The notes under the pieces are model-generated. The model worked only from the letters and a program-made list of their open reading frames with translations, made no database searches and was not told the origin of the DNA. This document shows positions 1 through 7,634 of a stretch of DNA of 15,424 nucleotides, one piece after another. The stretch is from NCBI GenBank assembly GCA_002900995.3, contig PJEW03000041.1, positions 1 through 15,424 of the forward strand, given 5' to 3'. Numbering within the stretch: position 1 is the stretch's first letter; every line of letters begins with the position of its first letter. A program made the position numbers and the translations under genes. The DNA comes from Ganoderma boninense (lineage: Eukaryota > Basidiomycota > Agaricomycetes > Polyporales > Polyporaceae).

Positions 1-837
1 GCAGAACATGAGCGCACAAGCCTGGGCCTTGACCAGACGTCAGGGAAGACGATGCCGGGGGCCCCGACCCGGAGCAGTCCCCCGAACTACAGTTTTATGT
101 AAAAAACGAGTCCTTGCCGGGGAAAAACCCGAGACGTCCCGGCAGCGCCCCCCACCACACTGGTCCACTGACTCCTGCACGAAAACCCCTTATCTCGGGC
201 ATTCGAAGCTAATATCGGGACAAGTAACCACCGTGGGTTTTTAATCGGGCCCAAAATGTTCTTTAGCTAAACGAACAGCCCGGGTAATTCCTTCCAGCTG
301 GCAAATTCGTGTATTTCTTTGGGGATGCTCAAATTTTTAAACTTCACCGGGGAAAATCTAAAACCGACATCAGTACCCCCCGTGACAGGACGCGGTAGTC
401 CGCATGCCTTCTTACGGTCCCCCCTTTTCCACTCCCCCCAAAGTGCCTCCGAACTCCTTGACAGATTTCTCCCTTTCCTTGCAGAACCTTTAGAGCCATC
501 AACGGCGTTCAAGGTAGCACCCAGCACCAGCGACCAAGCGTCAGGCCTCAGGATAGGGTGCAGATCGTCTGTACGAAGTTGCCGGCGAGCGTTCCACCGC
601 GTACGGGGCAAGCACTCGAGTGATATCGGCGGCGTTTGTAACATGAGAGTCTTCGACACGTCTCGGGGCCGCGCCGTGATTCAAATATTCATGCTCTGGA
701 TGCTCTGGATAAAGCAAGGCACCGCCATCTCGATGGTTCTAGTGGTCTGCCTCTCTTACACTCCCCCGAATCGTAAGGTAAGCTCGGATATGGTCATTTG
801 TTGGCCATTGTGTGGCTGAATCAACCCACTTGGCAGT
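1..837. other. Upstream region with no recognised gene
   Basis: I see no gene I can defend here. Overlapping open frames exist on both strands (about 319-819 plus, 267-659 minus), but neither resembles a known family, and the two openings cover largely the same bases, as expected of C/G-rich sequence with few stops. A minus-strand stretch near 560-660 reads protein-like in one frame and then needs a frame change to continue, so a decayed gene remnant is possible. The right-hand part must contain the promoter and 5' UTR of the gene starting at 838. I could not pick out a clear TATA box. Confidence 0.4.
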
Positions 838-1578
838 ATGCTTTTCAAGCCTGTACCGTTGCTGCTCGTCATCCTGTCCGCGTTATGGACCTCGTGTGAG
901 TACTTTCATTTCAGACATTGCAAAAGAGAGGTACTAACCTAATAACCCAATAGATGCAGCACCCTCTGGTGAAGAAGTGTCGTCTGCCGTGCACCGTGCA
1001 GGCTTGGTAGCCAGCGAGTTAGTAACTGGAGTGGTCCTCGGCACCGACTCGACTGGGCATACCACGTACTCTATCGGCTTCGCCGAACCTATAACCGTTA
1101 ATCCGACTGCTACCTCTCCAGACAGTACGTGGAGCGCGGCAGGTACGTTCAGATTCCCCCGGCGCTGAGTCGCCAGCTCGCACCTCAGGCTGGTCTGGGC
1201 GGTTCTGAAAAAAGGGTCATTAATGATTCCACAGGAACCCTCGTGGAGGGCTCAACCGACGCGCACTTTTTCGAGATCGCGACCCTTGGGACCGACGTGC
1301 TGATGGTCAGCCAGGACTGTGTGCTCGGCAGCGGCGTCGCAGCTTGCACGCTCCTCAAAAAGAATACAGCCGGCGCAGTGATCGAGTCGACTCTCTTTAC
1401 CACCACCCTGACCCCAACCGCTTCCCCATCCCCATCGCCGGGCGGTACTACTATCGCCCTAACTGCTAGCGCATCGTCAACATCGACGAATGGGGCTGGG
1501 AAGTTGGGCGTGATGGGAGCTACGGCCATAATGCTCGGAATCGTCGTAGGTGGTTGGAATGTGCGCGTTGTGTCATGA
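838..1578 (+). CDS. Small secreted Ser/Thr-rich protein, possibly GPI-anchored; C-terminus altered by LTR insertion
   Basis: Three exons fit: 838-895, 954-1142 and 1235-1578 (591 nt, 196 aa plus stop). Intron 1 (896-953) has GTGAGT, a perfect TACTAAC branch point at 932-938 and TAG. Intron 2 (1143-1234) has GTACGT and CACAG and is the choice that keeps frame. The ATG has A at -3. The product begins with a hydrophobic signal peptide (about residues 1-21). A small cysteine-poor domain follows, then a Ser/Thr/Pro-rich stretch and a hydrophobic C-terminal tail, the layout of fungal GPI-anchored cell-wall proteins. This family is common in basidiomycetes and has no known enzymatic role. Element 1 inserted after codon GTT at 1567-1569: the last codons and the TGA now come from the LTR. 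The original ending lies at 8101-8120. Exon 3 and the exact intron 2 acceptor are inferred from frame and not from transcripts. Confidence 0.7.
896..953 (+). other. Intron 1 of the secreted-protein gene
   Basis: This 58-nt spliceosomal intron has a GTGAGT donor, a perfect TACTAAC branch point 15 nt before the end and a TAG acceptor. Removing it joins the signal peptide (phase 1) in frame to the mature region. Its size and signals are typical of basidiomycetes. Confidence 0.8.
1566..1570 (+). repeat. Target site duplication CGTTG, left copy
   Basis: CGTTG directly precedes the TG of the 5' LTR and recurs directly after the CA of the 3' LTR at 8096-8100. A 5-bp duplication is the normal result of Ty3/gypsy integrase. 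It shows that both LTR boundaries are exact and that the element has not recombined with another copy. Confidence 0.95.
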
Positions 1579-1810
1579 ACGGCACGCTCGGCGCCTACCC
1601 CGGCGTCTCTCTTTCCCTTTTTGGACTGTTTGCCTCCCGCGTCGTCCTTATTGTCCTCCGTTGTTTAGCAAACCTGTCCCTTGTTCTCGCAGTACAATAA
1701 CTCCTGTCACCCATCGTTCCCGTTGTCATTGTACTACATACCATTGTTCTTCCACTGGTTCCCGTGTCCATAGTTACCTATTGTCCCCGGTTCCCATTGT
1801 CCGTTACATG

Positions 1811-1818
1811 TATATAAG
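1811..1818 (+). promoter_or_regulatory. TATA box of the 5' LTR promoter
   Basis: TATATAAG lies 35 nt (from its first T) upstream of 1846. That is where transcription must begin if the 11-nt complementarity to the primer site marks the RNA 5' end, as in Tf1. The same box occurs in the 3' LTR at 7875-7882. Confidence 0.8.
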
Positions 1819-1832
1819 GCCTGTACTTCGCT

Positions 1833-1869
1833 ACCTGGAGACCTCAGTTTCGACCTCTTGTCTCCAGGT
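1833..1869 (+). repeat. Palindrome around the predicted transcription start (R region)
   Basis: The arms 1833-1842 (ACCTGGAGAC) and 1860-1869 (GTCTCCAGGT) are perfect 10-bp inverted repeats around a 17-nt loop. The loop contains the entire 11-nt self-primer sequence (1846-1856). An RNA starting at 1846 lacks the left arm, but the 3' end of the same RNA, transcribed from the 3' LTR (7897-7933), can form the whole hairpin. Confidence 0.8.
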
Positions 1870-2030
1870 AAGCCTTGCTGTATTCTCGCTCGTTACTTAC
1901 TCGCTCAATACATCTTGTCTCCAGCCTGACTGTCGAGCCCTGCTCCGCTCTCGCTGCACAAGTGCTCGTCGACGCCCTTGCTCGTCTCGTAAGCCTCCTC
2001 CCTGATCTTACTCGACAGCCAGTCGTAACA

Positions 2031-2418
2031 TTAGGTCGAAACTTCTACACGAGCACCGGTGTACTCCACCCACACTCTTCCCCTCTCGTACGGTACGCAC
2101 TTAGATCCTCTGTGTTGGCCTAGCGTAGTGCGTGCTCTAGTCACACCATCGGACGTGGTCTCGGCGCAACCTGAGGCTTGCCACTCTTAGTGGTACAGTA
2201 CGCGGAAAGCTCCTAACACGAGACCCCGGTACTGACAGAAGTGGTCCGCCTCACGGCGTGGGAGGCTAGAGAAAGGCGGCGAAACAAAGCCAAGGCAGAA
2301 CACCCTTGGGCCCGTGTCCCTTGGGCTAAGACACAGCAATAGGCCGAGGAGGCTGAGCAGACAGTGTTGGATCGTGCACCTGCCGTTTCATTCCTAGGAT
2401 AAGGAAGCGAGATTCAAC
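2031..2418 (+). other. Leader between 5' LTR and gag frame
   Basis: Apart from the primer site this stretch codes for nothing I recognise. It contains no ATG in any frame. The gag frame is closed by TAG at 2395-2397 and open after that. Packaging signals would be expected here but cannot be read from sequence. Confidence 0.6.
2033..2043 (+). other. Self-priming primer-binding site (Tf1/sushi type)
   Basis: AGGTCGAAACT is the exact reverse complement of 1846-1856, the predicted first 11 nt of the element's RNA. It starts 2 nt after the LTR end, so minus-strand DNA would end with two extra bases beyond CA, as integrase 3' processing expects. No TGG, the mark of tRNA priming, occurs here. In Tf1 the mRNA folds back, its first 11 nt anneal to such a site, and cleavage there releases the primer. 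The arrangement is seen directly. The mechanism is inferred from that family. Confidence 0.85.
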
Positions 2419-3837
2419 GTGGCTTGCAAAGCCTGGGGACACATATTTCACCCCACTGCAGTACAGGACGAGTACTGGGACGAAGATAAGCAAGCCTGGT
2501 ACTACTGCGAGGAGCAACCGTGCCCCCACCGATCACACACATTCGACGATACTCTTGAAACTCGCGAAGGCATCGCCCCTAGACTCCTCACCACCAAAGA
2601 ACAGGAAGTCCTAATCCGCGCAAAGATCGCAAACCCACCAGCACCTGCACCTCGAGATCCAAGCCGACCCCCAGCTCGCCAAGCCGCCCTCATCGCATCC
2701 AGGAACCCCTCATCCCGCCCTGCCTCACGCCCTACCTCACAACCCCAGAGTCGTGTCCAGAGTCGAATCCCCAGTCCTGCACGATCGACAGGGTCCCCCA
2801 TCCTTGACAAGACTCTTGAACTCGTCACAGAGCGTCTTGGACAGCGACGAACCTCAACTCCCGCAACCCCCATTGCTTCAACTTCTAAACTCCCAAAGGC
2901 AGAGAAAAAGCCGGAAGTAAAGAAGGAACCCAAGCAAGAGACCATCAGCCTCAACACTCCACAACCCTCAGCTGCACCCAGTCGAGCATCCACACCCGCC
3001 ATGACTACCCCTGCCCCCGCTCCACCGTTCGACACCTCCAAGCTCCTTTCCCAAATCGCCCCACGCGACTATGATGGAAAATCCCCCCAGGATGGCCTCC
3101 GCTTTGTGTCTGCAGCCCAGATCTACTTCAACACCCTCACAGCGGTGGCTGTCGGCACACCACCTGATGTGGTATGGATGACCATCCTCAGTAGGCTCAC
3201 GGAAGGAGCAGCAGCTTGGGCTGGCCCCCACATCGTGACGCTCGCTGGTGGAACTAGTCCTTGGGCAAACTACGCCGTGTTCAGCACAGCCTTCAAGGAC
3301 CACTTCTGCGCAGCCGACGACAAGGAGGCTGCCATCGCTGAACTGGTCAAGCTTTGCAAGGCATACCGCAAGGTCGGCACCGTCCAGGAGTATACCGCGC
3401 AGTTTAACGCAGCCGCGGCTCGAACCGGCTTTGGCGACGAGGACAAACGCGAACGCTACCGCTCGGGCCTGCCTCCCAGGCTCCGGGACGTCCTCGCCAC
3501 CAGTGCCCACGACATCTCGGACCTCACCAAAATCCAGAAGGTGGCGCTGTCCCTCGACCAGGCCCTCGTCACCAGAGAGGAAGAACGGCCGAAGTCGTTT
3601 GGATGGAAGAAGAAGGGGGAGAAGGCGGCCGCTACCGGGAAGAAGCCGTTCCCTGGAAACTGTCATATCTGTGGCCAGCCCGGACATCGTAAGTATGACT
3701 GCCCGCGGCTGAAGAGTCAGCAAGCCGCTTCCTCGTCCACTGCAACTACGGAAGTAGCGGCTCTTCAGGCCCAGGTCAAGGCGATGGAGGAGAAGATCGC
3801 GGCCCTTACGACCGCTGAGAAGAAGGAGGGTTTCTGA
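2419..3837 (+). CDS. gag: Gag of element 1 (start uncertain: GTG 2419 or ATG 3001)
   Basis: Gag forms the virus-like particle and binds the element RNA. The open frame gives up to 472 aa. Residues about 1-75 hold a Trp/Tyr/Cys-containing segment. Residues 75-195 are a Pro/Ser/Arg-rich linker. A retrotransposon capsid domain covers about 230-345. A CCHC zinc knuckle (C415, C418, H423, C428, spacing CX2CX4HX4C) is preceded by a Lys-rich stretch, and a short coiled coil ends the protein. No ATG exists in frame before 3001, where the context is good (G at -3). Starting there would give 278 aa with capsid and knuckle intact. GTG at 2419 has A at -3 and G at +4, so near-cognate initiation of a longer form is possible. 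The frame ends in GGT TTC TGA, which is also the frameshift site into pol. Confidence 0.85.
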   Translation: MACKAWGHIFHPTAVQDEYWDEDKQAWYYCEEQPCPHRSHTFDDTLETREGIAPRLLTTKEQEVLIRAKIANPPAPAPRDPSRPPARQAALIASRNPSSRPASRPTSQPQSRVQSRIPSPARSTGSPILDKTLELVTERLGQRRTSTPATPIASTSKLPKAEKKPEVKKEPKQETISLNTPQPSAAPSRASTPAMTTPAPAPPFDTSKLLSQIAPRDYDGKSPQDGLRFVSAAQIYFNTLTAVAVGTPPDVVWMTILSRLTEGAAAWAGPHIVTLAGGTSPWANYAVFSTAFKDHFCAADDKEAAIAELVKLCKAYRKVGTVQEYTAQFNAAAARTGFGDEDKRERYRSGLPPRLRDVLATSAHDISDLTKIQKVALSLDQALVTREEERPKSFGWKKKGEKAAATGKKPFPGNCHICGQPGHRKYDCPRLKSQQAASSSTATTEVAALQAQVKAMEEKIAALTTAEKKEGF

Positions 3838-3872
3838 TTAGAGCCGCACTGGACGCTGCGTGTGCCGGCTCT
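3828..3872 (+). promoter_or_regulatory. Programmed -1 frameshift signal between gag and pol
   Basis: The slippery heptamer G GGT TTC (3828-3834) is in the correct X XXY YYZ register of the gag frame, immediately followed by the gag stop TGA. After a 5-nt spacer a hairpin starts at 3840. AGAGCC (3840-3845) pairs with GGCTCT (3867-3872), and GCAC (3846-3849) pairs with GTGC (3862-3865) with one bulged C. Slipping back one base leads into the pol frame, which is open across the gag stop and reaches the protease. L-A virus of yeast uses the related GGGUUUA. Confidence 0.82.
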
Positions 3873-4955
3873 TGTAGTAATAGTCGATTTTCTGTACTGA
3901 GTTCTGCGTTTGTATATGAAGTAAATCATAGTGGCCAACACTTTCATATACCAGTACGGTTAATCGGCAAGCAGCGACACAAGGACATAGTAGCCATGGT
4001 AGATAGCGGGGCTACTACTAAGTTTTTACATAGACGGTTCGTAGAGAAGAACCAGGTTACGACGAGGAAGTTGGCAAGGCCAATTCCCCTGTACAACATA
4101 GATGGTACCGAGAACCGTGATGGGACGATCACGGAGGTCGCCGTGTTGGATATGGCGATTGGAGACCACCGAGAGAAGGTGGTGTTTGTGGTGACAGACA
4201 TAGGAGAAGAGGATGTGATCATTGGCCTGGACTGGCTGCGCGAACACAACCCTGAAGTAGATTGGGAACGTGGCTCGCTGCGCCTATCGAGATGTCCAGA
4301 GGCATGTCCGGCTCATCGGAAGGCATCCAAACCTGTTGAAACCAAAGCGCGTGATACGGAGGTACGGCTTACGGCGTGCAATGGTTCTCGACGGGTGCGG
4401 AAGGCAAAGACGATGGGTAGGATATGCACGGCCGTAATGGTCGAGGAGGAGGAGGAAGATAGGCCTCCACCACCAGGTTTTCTGCCGGAATGGGATGGCA
4501 CTGAGGAGTCTCTTCTCAATGCACTAGAAGATGGACGACGACTTCGAGGTACCCCTAAGATCTTTGTGTCGGCGAGCTACACATACTCTCAACAGCTCGC
4601 TGAACAAGAGTACCAGAAGAAGGAAGTCCGTCCTGTCGAAGAGATCGTACCTCCCCAGTACCACGAGTATCTGCGTGTGTTCTCAAAAGAGGCGTCCGAA
4701 CGTCTACCTGAGCACGGACCCTACGACCACGCTATAGAACTCGTACCAGATGCTAGGATGTTCCATTCCAAGGTGTACCCCCTGTCGCCCAGCGAGCAGG
4801 TTGAGCTTGACAAGTTCCTTAGCGAGAACTTGGCCAAAGGATATATATTCAAGAGTCGAAGTCACCGATGTCGTCACCATTCTTCTTCGTTAAAAAGAAG
4901 GATGGCAGCCTACGTCCTGTACAGGACTACCGCGATTGAACGACATCACCATTAA
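3831..4955 (+). pseudogene. pol piece 1: aspartic protease, linker and start of reverse transcriptase
   Basis: Entered by -1 frameshift, or possibly from the ATG at 3996. The protease core has the Asp-Ser-Gly-Ala active site at 4002-4013, followed by the usual hydrophobic strands and an Ile-Ile-Gly-Leu-Asp-Trp-Leu flap-side motif near 4216-4236. A long linker follows. The N-terminal part of RT, including the family-typical PP(Q)YH(E)Y(L) and HAIEL-like segments, starts around 4640. Reverse transcriptase homology leaves this frame near 4859; the residues from there to the stop at 4955 are out of frame. Confidence 0.88.
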
Positions 4956-5703
4956 GAACCGATACCCACTACCGTTGGTGTCGGACTTGATGGATCGACT
5001 CAAGAGGGCCAAGTACTTTACAAAGCTTGACATCCGTTGGGTACAACAATGTGCGGATTAAGACCGGTGATGAATGGAAGGCTGCCTTTGTTACCAATCG
5101 TGGACTGTTCGAACCGAACGTGATGTACTTCGGACTGGCTAACTCGCCTAGTACATTCTCTGCGCTCATGAACGACATCTTCAAGGACCTCATCATACTC
5201 GGCAAAATCACTATCTACCTCGACGACATCCTCATATTCACCAACGACATCGAGGAACACCGCACACTGGTGCGTGAGGTCCTGAAGCGTCTGGCGGAGC
5301 ACGACCTGTTCTGCAAGCCAGAGAAGTGCGAATTCGAACAGCCTAAGGTTGAGTACCTAGGTGTGCTCGTCTCGGAGAACTGTGTGGAGATGGACCCAGT
5401 GAAGGTCAGGGGTATCGCAGAATGGCCTGTCCCTCAGAACGCCTCAGATGTACGGAAGTTCCGCGGTTTCGCAAATTTCTACAGGCGGTTCATTAAGGAC
5501 TTCAGCGCAGTATGCAAACCCCTCGACCGTCTCACGGGTAGCGCTCCCTGGCAATGGGGTGCCGAAGAGCAATCAGCATTCGACGAGCTCAAACGTCGTT
5601 TCACTGAAAGCCCTGTCCTGAGCATGTATGACCCAGACCGCAAAACCCGCATTGAAGTCGATGCATCCGGGTATGCTACCGGTGCGGTTCTGTCTCAGGA
5701 GGG
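4862..5703 (+). pseudogene. pol piece 2: reverse transcriptase core and start of RNase H, in shifted frames
   Basis: The sequence at 4862-4933 reads [19 protein letters not shown] RT in frame 2, and 4936-5040 continues in frame 1 with the first catalytic Asp of LDIRW at 5029-5031. From 5042 frame 2 runs on with the YLDD catalytic box at 5216-5227, thumb/connection, and the first RNase H Asp at 5660-5662. The order and spacing are those of an ordinary Ty3/gypsy RT, so only the joints are defective. Confidence 0.88.
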
Positions 5704-7608
5704 GAGGACGGCAAATGGCACCCTGTGGCTTTCCACTCTGAGTCAATGAGCGATGTGGAACGCAACTACGAGATCTATGACAAGGAGATGCTCGCCATCA
5801 TCCGTGCCCTGCAGGCCTGGCGCCACTACCTCGAGGGTCTTCCCAGTGTGTTCGAGATCCAGTCGGACCACAAGAACCTCGAGTACTGGAAAGCCGCGCA
5901 AAACCTCACACGCAGGCAGGCACGATGGGCTCTCTATCTGTCACGGTTCGACTTTGTCATTGCACACAAGCCAGGCACCTCCAATGGTAGGGCAGACGCG
6001 CTGTCGCGCAGGCCTGATCACCAGAAGGACAACGCCGATGACAACCTGAACCGAGTCATGTTGCAACCCGATCGCTTCCGAGTACTGGCAGCCAAGAGAG
6101 GGCACATGTCAGTGGTACCAGAAAAGGCACTGCTCCGCCGCATTCGAGAATGTGGAGAGCGTGAGCAGGAGGTCGCAGAGGCACTCAGCAAGCTCGATAA
6201 GCTAGGGCCAGCACGTCTACAGAACGATTTGGTGGACTGGAACACAGAACAAGGCCTGCTGCTCTACCGCGGCCGAGTTTATGTCCCCAAAGATGACGCG
6301 CTCCGAGCAGAGATAGTGCGCATCCACCACGACCTCCCGCCTGCTGGACACCCTGGCCAGGCAAAGACGGTGGAGTTGGTTACACGGAACTACTGGTGGC
6401 CGGGCATGGCAAAGTTCATTAAGGATTACGTTGAGACCTGCGACACTTGTCGCCGTGGCAAGACTTCACATGCTAAGCCACATGGTCCCCTTCAACCCAA
6501 CGAAATCCCGGACGGCCCAGGCCAAGTAGTTACCTGCGACTTCATCACTGGGCTACCGGAGGTGGATGGATACAACGCGCTCCAGCTTATTGCTGATCGG
6601 CATGGAAAGATGATTCACCTTATTCCATGCACTGAGGAGATCGACACGGAAGGGACCGCAGACAACTTCATTAGAGAATGGTTCCGTCTACATGGACTCC
6701 CGCGAAAGATCATCTCTGATCGGGGGCCCCAGTTCTCTAGCAAGCTCTTCCGTGCAATCCTTAAAGGCCTCGATATAGAAAGTGCATTGTCCACAGCCTA
6801 CCATCCACAGACGGATGGGCAGTCGGAGCGATGGAACCAGGAGATAGAGGCGTACCTGTGGATGTACTGCTCAAGGCGCCGCGACGATTGGGTCAAGTGG
6901 CTGCCAACAGCAGAATACTGCTTCAACTCGCGCGTACATTCATCCACAGGGTACCCGCCGTTTTACCTCATGTACGGCTATGAACCTCAGTTCCACGTTC
7001 CGATGCTATCCACCACGGTGCCTACGGCAGACGAACGAAGAGAGGAGTTGCGGCAGGCAAGGGAGGATGCGACCTCAGCCTTAACCCTGGCAGCAGAGCG
7101 GATGAAGGAGTACTATGATCGCTACGTCTCCACTGCTCCAGAGTTCAAGGAGGGTCAGAAGGTGTGGCTCGACACGAGGAACTTCCGGGTCCCTGGAGTC
7201 TCTCGGAAACTGGTGGACCGGTATGCTGGCCCATACCCTGTCAAGCGCAAAGTGGGAAACTTGGCTTACGAGCTCAAGCTCCCCAAAGACATGGGACTCC
7301 ACCCAGTGTTCCACGTGACGCTCCTACACCCGCACAAGGAAAGCCAGCTTCCCGGTCGGCATCCCCCTGAACCTGCAGCTCTCGAAGTGGAAGGAGAGGA
7401 AGAGTACGAAGTAGAGGAAGTGTTAGAGTCGCGTCGGTATGGGCGGTGGAAGAAACTACAGTATCTTGTTCACTGGAAGGGCTGGGGCCCTGAACACGAT
7501 AGCTGGGAAGACGTGTCGGATCTAGCAAATGCGCCGAAAGTGCTGCAAAAGTTTCATTCGACACATCCCGACGCTCCTGGCCCTCTCAACAAGAAGACTC
7601 GATCGTGA
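5704..7608 (+). CDS. pol piece 3: RNase H remainder, integrase and chromodomain (open frame)
   Basis: This long uninterrupted frame begins inside RNase H and has no start of its own; the ATG at 5725 is an internal Met. RNase H residues Glu (5785) and Asp (5866) are present. Integrase has its HHCC zinc finger (His 6325/6328 region to Cys 6439 and 6448). The catalytic D,D35E triad is intact at codons 6538, 6718 and 6826. A GPY/F-like module with Gly-Pro-Tyr lies near 7228. The C-terminal chromodomain (about 7399-7572) has the YEVEEVL start and a WKGWG core. In chromoviruses this domain reads methylated histone H3 and steers insertion to marked chromatin. It ends 26 nt before the 3' LTR. Confidence 0.93.
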   Translation, partial: EDGKWHPVAFHSESMSDVERNYEIYDKEMLAIIRALQAWRHYLEGLPSVFEIQSDHKNLEYWKAAQNLTRRQARWALYLSRFDFVIAHKPGTSNGRADALSRRPDHQKDNADDNLNRVMLQPDRFRVLAAKRGHMSVVPEKALLRRIRECGEREQEVAEALSKLDKLGPARLQNDLVDWNTEQGLLLYRGRVYVPKDDALRAEIVRIHHDLPPAGHPGQAKTVELVTRNYWWPGMAKFIKDYVETCDTCRRGKTSHAKPHGPLQPNEIPDGPGQVVTCDFITGLPEVDGYNALQLIADRHGKMIHLIPCTEEIDTEGTADNFIREWFRLHGLPRKIISDRGPQFSSKLFRAILKGLDIESALSTAYHPQTDGQSERWNQEIEAYLWMYCSRRRDDWVKWLPTAEYCFNSRVHSSTGYPPFYLMYGYEPQFHVPMLSTTVPTADERREELRQAREDATSALTLAAERMKEYYDRYVSTAPEFKEGQKVWLDTRNFRVPGVSRKLVDRYAGPYPVKRKVGNLAYELKLPKDMGLHPVFHVTLLHPHKESQLPGRHPPEPAALEVEGEEEYEVEEVLESRRYGRWKKLQYLVHWKGWGPEHDSWEDVSDLANAPKVLQKFHSTHPDAPGPLNKKTRS

Positions 7609-7621
7609 GGACACGATCCTT

Positions 7622-7631
7622 AGAAGAGGGG
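7622..7631 (+). other. Polypurine tract of element 1
   Basis: AGAAGAGGGG lies 3 nt before the 3' LTR, in the position of the purine primer for plus-strand DNA synthesis. It follows the pol stop by 13 nt. Confidence 0.85.
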
Positions 7632-7634
7632 TAT

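Larger units (their letters stand above)
1571..2030 (+). repeat. 5' LTR of element 1
   Basis: This 460-bp terminal repeat begins TGTCAT and ends GTAACA. It matches 7635-8095 apart from C/T at 1580 (3' copy 7644) and one missing A in the short A run near 1909. U3 carries a TATA box at 1811-1818. The predicted R starts near 1846, inside a 10-bp palindrome (1833-1869), and U5 runs to 2030. Its first bases supply the stop codon of the host gene on the left. Confidence 0.96.
3831..7608 (+). pseudogene. pol: pol of element 1 (PR-RT-RNase H-IN-chromodomain) with four frame breaks
   Basis: Pol is read in the -1 frame relative to gag and would be made as a Gag-Pol fusion. Conserved domains follow without gaps, but the frame changes four times: near 4859 (1 nt short), 4934-4935 (1 nt short), 5041 (2 nt short) and 5701-5704 (1 nt short, in a G run). 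Three breaks hit the reverse transcriptase fingers/palm and one the start of RNase H. All catalytic residues checked are still present in one frame or another. As read, the product would stop at 4955, shortly after the protease. Because every break is a small loss, partly in homopolymers, sequence error is a real alternative to decay. Confidence 0.9.

Noticed and set aside
319..819. Plus-strand open frame of 166 aa
   Set aside because: It overlaps a minus-strand frame of similar length, shows no domain, and runs into the promoter region of the gene at 838.
2031..2050. tRNA-type primer-binding site for element 1
   Set aside because: No TGG follows the LTR, and the sequence is fully explained by complementarity to the RNA 5' end.
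1550..2123. Open frames within the 5' LTR and leader (and the same in the 3' LTR)
   Set aside because: They lie in terminal repeats with TATA box, palindrome and primer site, and the same frames recur in both LTRs; their low-complexity translation has no family.
2502..3723. Long minus-strand frames opposite gag
   Set aside because: Shadows of the gag coding strand; no ATG-to-domain structure and no known family.
5725..7608. Independent gene starting at ATG 5725
   Set aside because: The ATG lies inside RNase H; the frame is the continuation of pol after a one-base break.
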